A stretch of 64,000 bases of DNA from Rhyzopertha dominica. Taxonomy: Eukaryota > Arthropoda > Insecta > Coleoptera > Bostrichidae. Below, in pieces: positions 33,560-45,017 of the stretch. The stretch's first letter is position 1. Every line of letters starts with the position of its first letter. Below the pieces are notes generated by a model, which was given only the letters and a program-made list of their open reading frames with translations, was not told the origin of the DNA and ran no database searches. The stretch lies in contig QCXZ01000053.1 in the NCBI GenBank assembly GCA_025024175.1, positions 10,664,001-10,728,000 of the forward strand, written 5' to 3'. A program made the translations under genes and the position numbers.

Positions 33560-36320
33560 AAACTAAGCAAAGTAGTTGCACTCTACAATGCAATTCATGA
33601 AGATCGTGAACGAATTGCCAGATCAACAGTTATTAAAACATTGCAACGTTTTGACGAAACCGGCGGTATTAAAAATCGTCAAAAATTAGGATGTCCAAAG
33701 GTTGCTACGAGCTAGGAAAATAGCTTGAATGTCTTTTTAGATGTGCAAGAGAATTCTAAGTGTTCCGTACAACAGCGTGCCCTTTTACTCACTATATTAG
33801 CAGAAGACCTGTTCAGAAAATTTTGAAAAAAAGGGAAGTTTCATACATACAAAATTTACTTGTTACAAGAAGTGAGCGAAGATGATTTCGATCGTAGGAT
33901 AGAATTTTGCGAAACTGCTATGAACATGATAAATGAAGACAGAAACATTTTAAATTGGATTATGTTTTCTGATGAAGCGACTTTTTGCCTTAGTGGTATA
34001 TATATTCTTATGAAAATCATTAATACATTCCACAATACTGTTAATTTCATGCGACTACGGTCGACTTTTATAAAAGCGTTAAAAAAAAATTTTTCATTCA
34101 ACGATAAGAGATCTCGCATTTGCGCTTTATCCATAATAGATACATACATGTATGTATTTATTCTGGATATAGTATTGAAGAAAACCGCAGAAAACTCCAA
34201 TGAGATCTCTATTGTCTTAAGCTAGTCTTTAACACCTTCATCAACACGATGGATAGACGCAAAACCATCAGGCCATGCTGTATGGGGGGCATCTGTTGAC
34301 CATATGTACAATTGTTTGGAGTGGATCTCCACATTCACAAGAAGGGTTGATAGATGAATCCCATTTATTAAGAAAAAACTTGCATTTCCCATGACCTGTG
34401 CGAAGGCGATTCAGTGTGACCCAAGACCTTCTTGGGAGGTCAGTTCCTGCTACCTCTTCCGTGGGATCGTCTATAAGCTGCTGATTGAATATATCATGTT
34501 TCTTAAGTTGCCAAACAGAACACCATCCATCTTCAATGGTATAAGGAGCACGAAGGATATCTTCTGTCCACAGAGGTTTTCTAGAAGTTAGCCGAGTTGT
34601 AGGTAGTTCTTGCAGATCTCGGGAAACCAGAAACTCATTAGGAGCTGATTGATATTTTTGCCAAGCTTTATATGTAGCAAACTGTCTGCGAATCTCCGTA
34701 GGAGCAATGTTTGAAAGAATCGGAAGCCAAGGTAATGGAGTTGACTTAATTGTTCCTGTGTGATGACTGTTTTTCCAAACAGGACAGCAGTACTCAGCAG
34801 TGCTATAAAGCAAGGCAGTTGCAGAAGTACGGAGTACATTTGCATTTGCTCCGCAACTTGTACCAGCAAGCTTATGCAGAATGTTATTTTTAGTCTGTAA
34901 TTTTTTACTGACGTTTTCTAGATGTTTCTTGTACGTTAGAGACGTATCTAGGGCCACTTCAAGGTATTTTGGCGAGAAGTTATGTTTAAGAATTATGTTA
35001 TTTGACATAACTTAAAGCTGTTTCCTTTTTTGGTGATTGTTGAGATGAAAGCAAGTTACTTCTGTCTTCAATGGATTAGGGCACAAGCGCCAGGTTTTAA
35101 AATAGCAATTCATAATCTTGATGTCACTTGAAAGGTTTTGTTCAAGTACAGAAAAGTCTTTACTATGCAAAGCCAATGCCATACACAAATTTTCTCGATT
35201 GGGTTACTGGAAGGTCACTTATGGAAAGGTTGAAAAGAATAGGCGACAGAACCGATCCTTGTGGAAGACCATTATTCAAAATCCCGAATTTGCTACTTTT
35301 CTCTCCCAAAAGCACTCTGAATTGACGTTGGGATAGTATTCGTTCGATGAGCTTCACAGTCTTTCCACATTTCAGAGTTTCAGAGTTTGAGGATCAATCC
35401 ACATAAGTCTGTGAACACTACTCCAGTTTTCAATCGTTTCTGGAAATCAACTTCAGCATATGTTGTTAGAGCCAAGACTTGGTCACAGCAACTTCTGTTC
35501 TTCCTAAAACCTGCTTGTTCCTTCGGGAGTGAGTCTTTAATAATAGGTCCTATTCTCTGGTAGAGTAGTTTCTCTAGTAACTTGTAGCAGACACTCAGGA
35601 GGGCAATGGGTCGGTGACTTCCTGCTTCATTTGGAGGTTTCCCAGGTTTTAAGACAGCAACCACCTTTGTTTTCTGAAACAAACTTGGCAGAGTACATGT
35701 ATCTAAAATATTATTATAGAACAATAACAACCATTTTAAAGCATTCGGTCCCAAGTTTTTCAAGAATTCTGGGTAGATACTATCAAAACTAGCAGCTTTG
35801 CGGGTTTACCTCAGTGGTAATATCAATAGACATAATTGCAGATATTGGTCGGACACGAACCGACATTGGATGGAACAAGTCCACACGCAACACCCTCACA
35901 AAGTGAATGTCTGGTGTGGTATTATCGGTGAGTACATTATTGGGCCTTTTTTCATCGATGGAAATTTTAATGCGGTCAAGTATTTACAGCTCTTGCGCGA
36001 ACACATTATAGCATTTGCCTCTTCCCTAATCGTGAAAATGCTGCGCGTCCTTCTGAACAGATATTTGAATGCGATATTTCCAGACAGATGGAGCGATAGA
36101 ATGCCCAGCACGTTCCCCTGATCTGACATCGCTTGATTTTTTCCTATGGGGTATCTGAAACATCATATTTATGCTGATGGTCCACATTAAGCAGAAGATT
36201 TAAAAGTACGAATCGGAGCAGAAATTTAGAAGTTACCGCGAAATATGCTACAAAGAACATTAGAAAACTTTTACTCAAAGCTGCATTACTGCCAGGAAGT
36301 AAATGGAAAACATTTTGAGC
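33560..36320 (+). pseudogene. Mariner-superfamily transposase, interrupted
   Basis: Part 1 (33560-34000) has a helix-turn-helix region (STVIKTLQRFDETGGIKNRQ), an in-frame TAG, then EDDFDRRIEFCE and FSDEATFCLSG (first catalytic Asp). Part 2 (35825-36320) resumes exactly there: NINRHNCRYWSDTNRHWMEQ, VNVWCGIIGEYIIGPFF, then after frameshifts SPDLTSLDFFLWG (third catalytic Asp, about 36117). The second Asp region is degraded. FCLSG|NINRHN joins smoothly across the insertion, confirming that the retroelement split an existing gene. The enzyme is related to the DD41D transposase at 5120 but from a different subfamily. Confidence 0.85.
34003..35810 (-). pseudogene. Jockey/CR1-like non-LTR retrotransposon fragment inside the transposase
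   Basis: The minus strand carries, in order: LKPGKPPNEAGSHRPIALLS and VCYKLLEKLLYQRI (about 35660-35560), EQAGFRKNRSCCDQV, NGLPQGSVLSPILFNL (about 35270), and a catalytic box mutated from YADD to YGIG (about 35175). A 246-residue C-terminal frame (35008-34268) ends in NRLRTGHGKCKF and a Cys-rich CECGDPLQTIVHMVNRCP. These are reverse transcriptase and C-terminal motifs of ORF2 proteins. The 5' part, including any endonuclease, is missing. Target duplications CCTTAGTGGTA (33988) and CCTCAGTGGTA (35809) flank the insert. Frameshifts and the lost YADD make it inactive. Confidence 0.87.
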
Positions 36321-36779
36321 ATATTTTGTAATGTAAATCTGAACAAATACATTTTTGGGTACCCGATTTGCAATAAATTGGCCAACTAGACGAAAATTAT
36401 CACCAGTCAAGGAAAAATGCTAATACTCGGCTTTTTTGTCCATTTTAGCGATAAAGAAAATTGTTTTCATTCTTTTCGTTCATTGTCAGGCTCAATTATT
36501 GTATTTACACTTTTCTCAACTCGGAAGCAATAAATTGTACAAGTGTTCAACATTTTTGAAATCAGGAAAAATATCATTTTCAATGATGTGCCTTTTGACC
36601 CCCCTCCCCATTAAAAAAATGCAACTTGCGCCCATATCTCGGAAACGAGAACTTACACGGTTCCACAGTTCCAGAAAATGCATTTTATTTACCCATAGGC
36701 CTATGCCCAATTTCAGAAAAATTGATCGAACATAACCTGAAATATTCCTGCTGGTTCCATACTTTGTAGCGACCCTGTA

Positions 36780-37182
36780 TAGATTAATTAAAAATGAAAC
36801 TATAAAAAAGGCGTAAAAACCAAAACTAGAACAACACATACAAGCTGAGCTGAGTATTATATGCACTATTTTTTGTGCCCAAGCCATGGCCATAAATATC
36901 AAGATTATGTTGTTGTACTTATATTTTCACACGTCAAGTCAGTCAGGTAACAGGTTTATGAACCAGAATCAGCCAAAGTCATTACTATCTATTGAAAATA
37001 TGTTTAAGGTGGACTTAGAAGTATAACAATAATCTCTTAAACGTAGTGGTGGTTGACCAAAAACCCATGGCGTCAGGACCTCTAAGCGGACAGTGACCCT
37101 CGATCTCTCTTTGCTTCCTGGAATAAATATGGAGAATACAAGCATTCTTCTAATAATTTAGTTTTACATGAGTTTAGTCTTA
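36780..37182. other. Intronic DNA, unassigned
   Basis: No coding motif. It leads into the tandem-repeat block at 37183. Confidence 0.3.
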
Positions 37183-37313
37183 TAATCTCTTTTGCACACT
37201 GATAAAGCCTCATAAGGCCAGACTAATAATCTATTTCACACATTGATAATGCCTCATAAGGCCAGGCTAATAATCTTTTTTGCACAATGATAATCCCTAT
37301 AAGGCCGGCTGTA
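37183..37313. repeat. 44-bp tandem repeat, three units
   Basis: Units start TAATCT at 37183, 37227 and 37271 and share (T/C)CACA-TGATAA-GCCTCATAAGGCC. The CATAAGGCC core is partly palindromic. Looser relatives of the TGATAACGCC(T/C)C motif continue to about 37480 (CGATAACGCCTCCTAAGGAG, ATAACGCCCCCTGGGG), suggesting an older, larger array. Confidence 0.75.
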
Positions 37314-37483
37314 TTCCCAGCCAGTGCAAGAGCTCTTAAGTTCAAGGAGTAAACATCAAGCTTTACATGATAATTCCCCCTACTGAATTCCATCTAGTTA
37401 AATACCTCCAAGCAAGCGATAACGCCTCCTAAGGAGCTTACATCTAATGCAAGATATAACGCCCCCTGGGGTGCAATGGAGCC

Positions 37484-39124
37484 CATCCAGCGTCTAACAC
37501 AATCATAACATCAACACCTGTTCACTGATAAAATGTCGTGCAGTATCAACTAGGTACATCTGTAGTTTGGTGATTTACTATTATACAAATAAAAGTATAA
37601 AACCCAAGAGTGTAGCTTGGACGCGTGCGTTCACTACGATGGTCGGTACCGAAATCTTGGCGTGGTTTGAATCTCACTTTAGTACATTTCAAATTAACTC
37701 TATCAGCAAACTAAGTGTGTGTTAAATATTAATATTAAATATAAATATTAATAGAATAATTTGCATCAGAACTTTAAATTATTGATTTGCAATTTAGCGA
37801 AATTTTTATAATTAATATCATAAAGCTTAATCTGCAAATAGAAGTACATAGTTATAAAAAAACTCATTTGCATACATTTAATTAGCTATTTCAATGTCAT
37901 TTTTACCTGAGAATGTAAAATATGTATCTAATTATCGATTCGCTTCTTGCTTCCACTTATATGCAAAACTGTTCTTACATCTTCTTAAAAAGTCACGAAA
38001 TTCCAAAATTCCAATGCAGTTTCGAACTGGTTCCAGTATTACCTCGCATATATCCCCCTTTCGTTTCCTTATCAGTCACAAACAGTAAGAAATTGTATTA
38101 TGAGAAAACAATAAATTGTCATCTACATAGCAGACATTGGTAATAATTGAGGGTGGGGCTGTTTTTAAAGTACTTTGGAGATAAGAAGTGATAGAGAAGT
38201 ATATGCAATTACATTGAAATAGATGTTACGTCTGTACTAAAAGTAAAAAGCATGTTTCTATTGGTAACGTGGGATAGAACAGTTTCTTTTTTGCTTGTTG
38301 GGCAAAACTATTTATATAATTATCCAGACATTAGTAATCACCTCTAATACTGCAGTCTCACGATTCCGATGAACGTATTTTTGAAATAACATGATGGTAG
38401 CAAATGCTTTGTAATTCAGTATTACACCAACGAAATCATTAATCAGCGAATTTTCTGTTATATTCGAAGCATTCCTAAAGCAATTCCATTCATTTTTCTA
38501 GTAAGTCGGTGTCAAGGTTAAGTATCAGTCTGTTGAATTGTACTTGAATAATTTTTTCGTCGACGATCACGCCGTCGTAATTGGTAACGTGTTGGAATTG
38601 AAGACCTTGCGCAAAAACGGAAAATTTACATATAATAAGCAACCGAGCTCCTCATGGTTTCCTATAATTATAAACTTCGTTCGGTCTTAAAAGGACACAA
38701 TCGTCTTGTCACAAATTGGCTAATTGTGGTTCATCAAGGTTTAAATGAGATAGAGGCGTAGCGGTTAACTGTGTTAGGACGATTCGGGCCAAAGTGATTA
38801 GTGCAGTTGGAAAATTAAAAATTAAGAGAACAATAACCTTTTTTGCGCCCGCACCCAAAGGTACAGCTCTGTTCATGAATGCTTATCGATTGGAGGAAGT
38901 CCGTCATAAAAATCAACCATTGTTTATTGTATTCAGTTATTGAATTAAATCAGGCCTAAAACTGGTTTGGCTGATTAACATAACAAGTAAGCGGGGGTTT
39001 TCTAGATAAATTGCCTGAAAGGAAATAGCCTTAGATATTTACCGTGTAGTGTACACTAATTTCAATTCGATACTTATGAGTGTTTTAGAATGATTGGTAG
39101 TACAGTACGCCATAATGGTTTAAA
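37484..39124. other. Intronic DNA; possible LTR-like promoter segment
   Basis: AAAAGTATAAAACCCAAGAG near 37590 looks like a TATA-box segment, and GTGCGTTCACTACGATGGTC follows. This arrangement recalls the promoter of a solo LTR, but no LTR ends or TSD were found. The remainder is unassigned. Confidence 0.25.
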
Positions 39125-39134
39125 ACTATTTAAA

Positions 39135-39908
39135 TTTAAAATACATGTCTATGCTGTGCTGTCTGCATCTCAACCAACTGCAGATAGATCTATTTCGCTG
39201 TCATTACAGCTCATCAGTGCAGTTTAGGTCTAGTGCAGACAGCACGGCATAGAACTGGTTTTGCCTATATACCAAAGCAATGGTATGATGTAAGTAAGAA
39301 TTTAGATGGCAATGCCATCTGTCAGCGTTACACTGACACGATGACAAAGCCACCTAGCTGTCAAAACGGGTAGTACTTCCTAAAGGAAGTGACCTGTAGC
39401 CTGACAAATTGGCATGCAACTACATACTTCAATTTGACAGCAGGCCCCTACGGCACATTTTGCTAGCGGGCAAGAACCGACATACATTAAAATGCATGTC
39501 TATGCTGTGCTGTCTGCACCTCAACCAACTGCATATAGATCTATTTCGCTGTCATTACAGCTCATCAGTGCAGTTTAGGTCTAGTGCAGACAGCACGGCA
39601 TAGAACTGGTTTTGCCTATATACCAAAGCCACCTAGCTGCCAAAGCGGGTACTACTTCCTAAAGGAAGTGACCTGTACGTACATCATACCATTGCTTTCG
39701 TATATAGGCAAAACCAGTTCTATGTCGTGCTGTCTGCACTAGACCTAAACTGGACTGATGAGCTGTAATGACAGCGAAATAGATCTATCTGCAGTTGGTT
39801 GAGGTGCAGACAGCACAGCATAGACATGCATTTTAATGGCAGCTAGGTGGCTTTGTCATCATGCCAGTGTAATGCTGACAGATGGCATTGCTATCTAAAT
39901 TCTTACTT
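39135..39908. mobile_element. Hairpin retroposon-like element, rearranged copy
   Basis: Contains three ~155-bp units, two forward (from 39141 and 39483) and one reverse (to about 39836). Each has its own inverted repeat: CTATGCTGTGCTGTCTGCA pairs with TGCAGACAGCACGGCATAG about 75 nt later. A second module (AAGTGACCTGTAGCC...GGCAATGCCATCTGTCAG) is also present in inverted forms. The whole is flanked by ACTATTTAAA (39125-39134 and 39909-39918). No ORF and no poly(A) are seen. Confidence 0.65.
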
Positions 39909-40311
39909 ACTATTTAAAATTGTTTCTAAAACTGCCACTAGATTTAAGATTATTATTGTAAATTGATTGATTGGTTGAACCAGCGTACGGTAGGCATTTC
40001 TGCTGCTCTCGGATATACCCTCGGGTCGGCTACGTCTGCGCTGGGTTGGAGGGCTGACACGCTTGTTTCTAGTGGGCTCCCACGTAGCGCACGTTACGGG
40101 AAGCTTGGGGATTGGGTAGGCAAAGTTTTTAGGGTGTACTTAGCCAGTGAATGCTTTCCTTAGATGTTTCCGTGTTTGATGTTGGCTTAGCGCGACTTCA
40201 TTGTCTTCCTTCTCGTAAGAAACGATGTCTGAAGTTGTGTAGAGATTTAGGACCTCTTCAGTTATTATTTTCTTGTCTATNTTAAGTAGTAAATATGATT
40301 CATGTATCCTG

Positions 40312-41175
40312 TTTAGATTGCCCTTTCGTGATGGTGTCGACGCTTCCTTGGGTGTTTTCGTATGTGTTTATCAGTTTGTTTCCTAGAGCAGTAGATTAGG
40401 TGACGTTGTTCTACGGGATATTTCTGGTTGTATGCATTCGTTTTTTCTTTCCACGATTCATTACGGTCGTCCCAATTCTTTTTGTGGGTGGGTTTGTTTT
40501 CATGTCTTCTTGGTTTCTGCACAGTAATATTGCGTTGTCGTAGTGCCCTTTGTCTTGTTGTCTATATGATTTCTTCTCTTTCCCTGATTTTTATTTTGGT
40601 CGTCGTTCTTGAATAGTTTCTTCCAAGGTCCTTCTGAGCTTGCATGTGTTTTGTCTAATGTGATTTACAGTTTTTCTTCTTATTTCTCTTACATGATGTT
40701 TTTGTTACTGTTGGTAATGTTCTCAACGTATATTTGGTAGTTTCCGTCTTGCTGTATTTTTTACCACGAGTCATTTCTTGCCTAGATACAAGAAACTACT
40801 TCACTGTAACGACAATAGAACACATTATGAATGTAAAATAATTGCTTGATTCCTGTTTATGTTGCTATTTCTTCATGGTATCGACGCTTTGAGTGATTTC
40901 GTATGTGCTTATCAATTTGCTTGCGGGATCTCTAGATAGAAATTTTCTCGTCTTGTGTATTAGTTTCCTTTCTTTTCGCTACATTGGAGCTTCCTCAGCA
41001 CTATTATTTTTTTGTGGCTGGACATGTTTCCATTTTTTCCTGATTTTCCACAGGCATAATACCTTCTTACTTACTGCTGAGATTTTCTGTACCACATACA
41101 CTTTTTTAGATGCACGGAACTACTTCACTGTAACGACACCATCTAAAACAACAACAACACTAGATACATTATGAA
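40312..41175. repeat. Degenerate direct duplication of unknown nature
   Basis: Two ~300-500-bp segments share ordered blocks: GGT(A/G)TCGACGCTT with TTTCGTATGTG(T/C)TTATCA (40334 and 40880), and AACTACTTCACTGTAACGAC (40793 and 41118) followed by a TACATTATGA-like end. Both are T-rich on this strand. Neither encodes recognisable protein. The segment before it (39960-40190) is also unassigned. Confidence 0.5.
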
Positions 41176-41774
41176 GAGATCTAAGATTTAATAGCAGTTG
41201 TTCGGTATGCCGCCGATCACGAGCTAACCACAAGTTATATTAATTTTTGGGCTTATATACGTTGCCAGCATATTCCCTTTTCCTTATACATCTGTTTTAT
41301 TGTCTTCTTTCGTTGATCTTCTTATTTTTCTGAAAAAACGTCTGAAAAGACGAAAGTAATTTGTATTATTTTGCCGCTAAATTAATTTTCTAGAGATCTA
41401 AATACTGTATTTTGAGATTTTGTTTTCATAATATCCGTTTATTTTTAATTATAATTAATCAATGACATTAACTTCAATTTTATAAGGATTCTAGTATGCA
41501 TAAAGTATATTCGTTGAAATACAAAGTTTTAATTCTAATTTTATTATTATTATTTTACTTATGAAACTAGTGTCGCTTCATCCTACGAGTTTGATGGTTT
41601 TGTTTTTAACAAGCGGGCATTGCAAGCCATGGGGGTGGGGTCCTGAAATTAAGTGTTTGATATACACCTACAATTAGGAGCCTTATTTGTTAATTTGAGC
41701 CAAGTTTTAGCGGAGCACTTTTTCGAGGTAAAACATCGGTTAATAATACGCTCGGGCCGAGTTTTCTACACGTC

Positions 41775-41842
41775 CATCATAGCTCAGTGGCAGAGCAACA
41801 GAGGCCAAATCTGGGGATCCGGGTTCGATTCCCCTAATATGC
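41775..41842 (+). pseudogene. tRNA-like sequence (tRNA pseudogene or SINE head)
   Basis: An A-box-like TAGCTCAGTGGCAGAGCA (41780-41797) and a B-box GGGTTCGATTCCC (41821-41833) are spaced as in tRNA genes. CATCATA (41775-41781) pairs with TAATATG (41835-41841) at five of seven positions. The anticodon stem cannot be formed properly and the T stem has mismatches, so it is not a working tRNA. It could be a tRNA pseudogene or the 5' part of a tRNA-derived SINE; no SINE body or tail is evident. Confidence 0.55.
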
Positions 41843-41947
41843 CCCAATACATTTCTCTTCATAAATTTATCTCAGTACCCATGAAATATAATATAATTTG
41901 TATAAGTGCAACGATATTTACACTTGAAACGCGGACATTTTTGCATT

Positions 41948-41948
<1 letters not shown>

Positions 41949-42018
<70 letters not shown>
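41949..42018. repeat. (CT)n microsatellite
   Basis: About 68 bases of nearly uninterrupted CT dinucleotides from 41951 to 42018. It creates an artificial Ser-Leu open frame. Confidence 0.97.
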
Positions 42019-42019
<1 letters not shown>

Positions 42020-42399
42020 AGATGAGGAGTTGAATGAAAATGAACTAATGGCAGGCAATTCCTTGATGACAGTAATCAGGGGCATTAGATTGATTGGGTG
42101 AATAGGACCTCTTGAATGACCAGCAAGGTCTACAGACCTTAAACCCATAGATTCTTTCGTTTGGGACACTTGAAGACGAACGTTTTTGAAACGCAACCCC
42201 CATTCTTGGGCAATTTGCATTAGTTAATTGTGTTTGAGTATTAGCAGTTGACTTCCAGAAATGTCAGGCAAGCAGTCAATCGTTTGTATGGAAGTTTAAT
42301 CAGTTTCACAAATACCTTTTGATAAAAATTTAACTTTTGGAAAAAATCGCTTCCTTTTGCTTCTAAAAGAGGTGCAAAATGAGAAGTAAAGGCTGATAG

Positions 42400-43640
42400 C
42401 AGCATAGGCGTTATTGAGGTTTTTGAAGTGATTCTAAGCAAGCAAATTAAAAAACACCTTGAAGCATTTAATATTATACCCGAAAACCAGTAAAACCAGT
42501 CTGGTTTTCGTGCCACTGCACTTTTAACAATTGTAGATGACATAGGCGCTGTCGATAAAGGCATGTTAACAACACTTGTATTATTAGATTATACCAAAGC
42601 GTTTGATACCATCAATCACAAACTGATGATAGCAATGTTGCACCTTATTGGCTTTAGTTACAATGCAATGGAATTTATGACTGACTATTTTGGTGACAGG
42701 ATCAGATGGTTAAGCTCGATGGGATGACATCAAACCCTCGGATTTGCGTAAGTGGTGTGCCGCAAGGATCCATACTCGGTCCTATATTATTTACGATATA
42801 TATATCTCAAAATTTAGCGAAGCTCTTCTTACATGTAAAAGTCACCATTATGCGGATGATACGCAGATCTATTTCTCCTTTGAAGAATCTCGAACTGAAC
42901 TTGCGAATGCTAATATTAATAACGATTTGAAGATTCTTGCTGACCTATCACATAAGTATTCATTGTCTTTAAATCCATTTAAATCTAAGGTTAAGCTGTT
43001 TGGTCTTAGGGCTGTGAGACTGCGAACTGCTCGGCGTGTTAAAATAATTTTACCGCTAGCTAGTGTTGCAAAAAATTTGGGCGTGTTCTTGGATGAAGAA
43101 CTTAAATTCGAAAAACATAAACGCGGTAATCAAATGTTCTTTCTCTAAATTAAGACTTTTATATGCCTCTAAAGATTTCTTAAATTTCAATACAAAAAAG
43201 ATTCTTTGCAACTCACTTGTATTATCTTATATGAACCATTGTGACGCTGTTTATGGTCCTGAATTGACGGAGCGTAATCGGTCGCGTTTGCAGCTTGTGC
43301 AGAATGCTCGTGTCAGGCTAATTCTGGGTTTGAGAAGAAGAGGTAGTGTAAAAGAGGGACTTAGGGCTTTAAATTTGCTCAATCTAAAAGAACGTAGATT
43401 CAGTCATATGTGTTACCTTCCTTTTAAAGTTCTTAAATTACACACACCTAAATATCTTTTAAATAAGTTCATATTTCGTTTCGAGGTACATAATTTTCGT
43501 ATTAGAAGTAAATATATGTTGATAATTCCACCCCATAAAACATCTCTTTCTCAAAGGTCATTTTCATATATTGCAGCAAAAATATAAAATTTTATCATTG
43601 TAAATAACATGCATGATCTGAGTCTGACTGCATTTAGCAA
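42400..43640 (+). pseudogene. Non-LTR retrotransposon reverse transcriptase, frameshifted
   Basis: Motifs in order on the + strand: VFEVILSKQIKKHLEAFNII (about 42417), NQSGFRATALLTIVDDIGAV, LVLLDYTKAFDTINH (about 42570), SGVPQGSILGPILF (42751 on), HYADDTQIYFSF (42846 on), SLSLNPFKSKVKLFG, KNLGVFLDEELKFEKH and the thumb region SLVLSYMNHCDAVYGPELTE (about 43215). These are the RT palm and thumb blocks of a CR1/Jockey-like ORF2, missing the endonuclease. At least three frameshifts are needed to read it through. The last frame ends at 43587. This is the best preserved RT of the four remnants in the window. Confidence 0.88.
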
Positions 43641-43714
43641 ATACATAAAACACACTTGAACAGGGTCGCTTTCAGTTGAAATTATCTGTTTATTAATAAT
43701 TTATATGAAGTGTA

Positions 43715-43716
<2 letters not shown>

Positions 43717-43800
<84 letters not shown>
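43717..43800. repeat. (ATT)n microsatellite
   Basis: About 28 uninterrupted ATT units. It lies between the 3' side of the non-LTR remnant and the inverted repeat at 43820, and may have grown from a retroelement tail. It gives rise to a poly-Asn open frame on the minus strand. Confidence 0.97.
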
Positions 43801-43819
43801 CATTTTGGGTTAGACCGTG

Positions 43820-43983
43820 TCTGATTTCGGAATAAGGTTCACGTTTCGCCCGCACTTGTAAGGGGCTCATCAGGACAGGAATAAGCAGTATGGTATATGG
43901 TACAAACCTATGCCATATTCCATATTTCTTATGTAGCCCCCTATAAGTGCGGGAGAAACATCGACCTTATTGCGAAATCAGAC
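43820..43983. repeat. Inverted repeat, retroelement 3'-end-like
   Basis: Left arm GTCTGATTTCGGAATAAGGT (43820 on) and right arm ending ACCTTATTGCGAAATCAGAC (43964-43983) pair over about 48 bp. Read on the minus strand, the left arm gives CTTACAAGTGCGGGCGAAAC next to an AAT-repeat tail. That combination recalls a Penelope-like or non-LTR 3' end duplicated in inverted orientation. No coding sequence lies in the loop. Confidence 0.6.
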
Positions 43984-45017
43984 GCGGAAAAAGCGAGAAA
44001 GCTTACGTACTTACGATGTTATTGAGGATGGTTCGTTTTCTTCGAAACACCTGCTATCTGTGTGTTGTGAAAGCAGTGGCGGCTGGTGGCATTTTTGTTT
44101 GGGGGGGGGGGCGCTGATTCAGTAATACAAAAAATATTCCTTATTTAAATACTTACCAAATATCTACTTCTTAAAATGGAATTCTGTCCGTCTGCTTTTG
44201 TCGCTGTTGAACATCTCGACCACCTTCCCATTGAAGTCCGGAATTTCTCCAACTAAAGTCTTTTCGATAGACAACATGGCAAGTGCCGTCAATCTTTCTT
44301 CCGTCATTTTATTCTTTAGAAATGTCTTGATCAATTTTAAAGTAGTCGTTGTCTTCTGTTATTTCCGGCCGTGAATAAAATATTGTCAATTTTTTTCAAC
44401 CATTGGAAACGCGACACAGAACATATAAATATCTTCTAAAGGTAGTTTTTTCCTATAATGTTCATAATTTTCTCTTTGAAGTAACTTCGCACCAGAGAGA
44501 TGATTTTTAAAAACAAAGCGTTCCTTAATCTGATATATAATGGTATCCAAAATTTCTCTGGCTGATAAGTTCAAATTCTCCTCATTTCGAATTCGTCTCT
44601 TCGCTCCCCTCGCTTCTGGCACATTTTGGGTTACAGGGGGTAGACTGTTTCTGATGTTGATAATTATTCTTTCAAAACTGTCAATAGCATATTGCAATTT
44701 TACAGCGTCCGTTTGAATTTTCTGCAACTGGTTGAATAATGTGTTAATATGTGGCATTATTTTATAAAACAAATCCAACCAGTATTGAAAAGTAGAATCA
44801 TTCAGTCATTTTACGAAACCGGCGGCCTGTATTGTGGTCTCAGAGTTATATGTTTTAGGAATTCCGGACAAAATATTTTCAAAACATTCTAGGATATCAT
44901 CTCGATTTTCAAATACTGTTTGTATAGCTCGAGACTTAAAATTCCATCGAGTTTGAGATGGTCTTTCAATTCGTTTATCCATTGTTTGGTTTAAAGCTGC
45001 TGTTCTGTCCGGAGAAT

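Larger units (their letters stand above)
33279..36777 (+). mobile_element. 3.5-kb mariner-like element split by an antisense retroelement
   Basis: Ends are CAGGATCGCTACAAAGTATG and its near reverse complement ending GTAGCGACCCTG; TA lies on each side (33277-33278, 36778-36779). Inverted similarity extends about 240 bp inwards. The + strand transposase is recognisable in two parts, 33560-34000 and 35825-36320, separated by the reverse transcriptase fragment. Removing the insert gives about 1.7 kb for the original element. Confidence 0.88.

Noticed and set aside
34391..35336. Plus-strand frames over 34.4-35.3 kb
   Set aside because: They are shadows of the antisense reverse transcriptase remnant, which has clear RT motifs.
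37900..39100. Search for CRISPR-like or prokaryotic operon structure
   Set aside because: No regular direct repeats with unique spacers, no ribosome-binding-site-linked gene clusters; the window is eukaryotic.
41653..42033. Open frame ending in Ser-Leu repeats
   Set aside because: Produced by the (CT)n microsatellite and the overlapping tRNA-like relic; no conserved motif.
43682..43870. Minus-strand open frame with a long run of Asn
   Set aside because: It is a read-through of the (ATT)n microsatellite; the flanking residues have no homology pattern.
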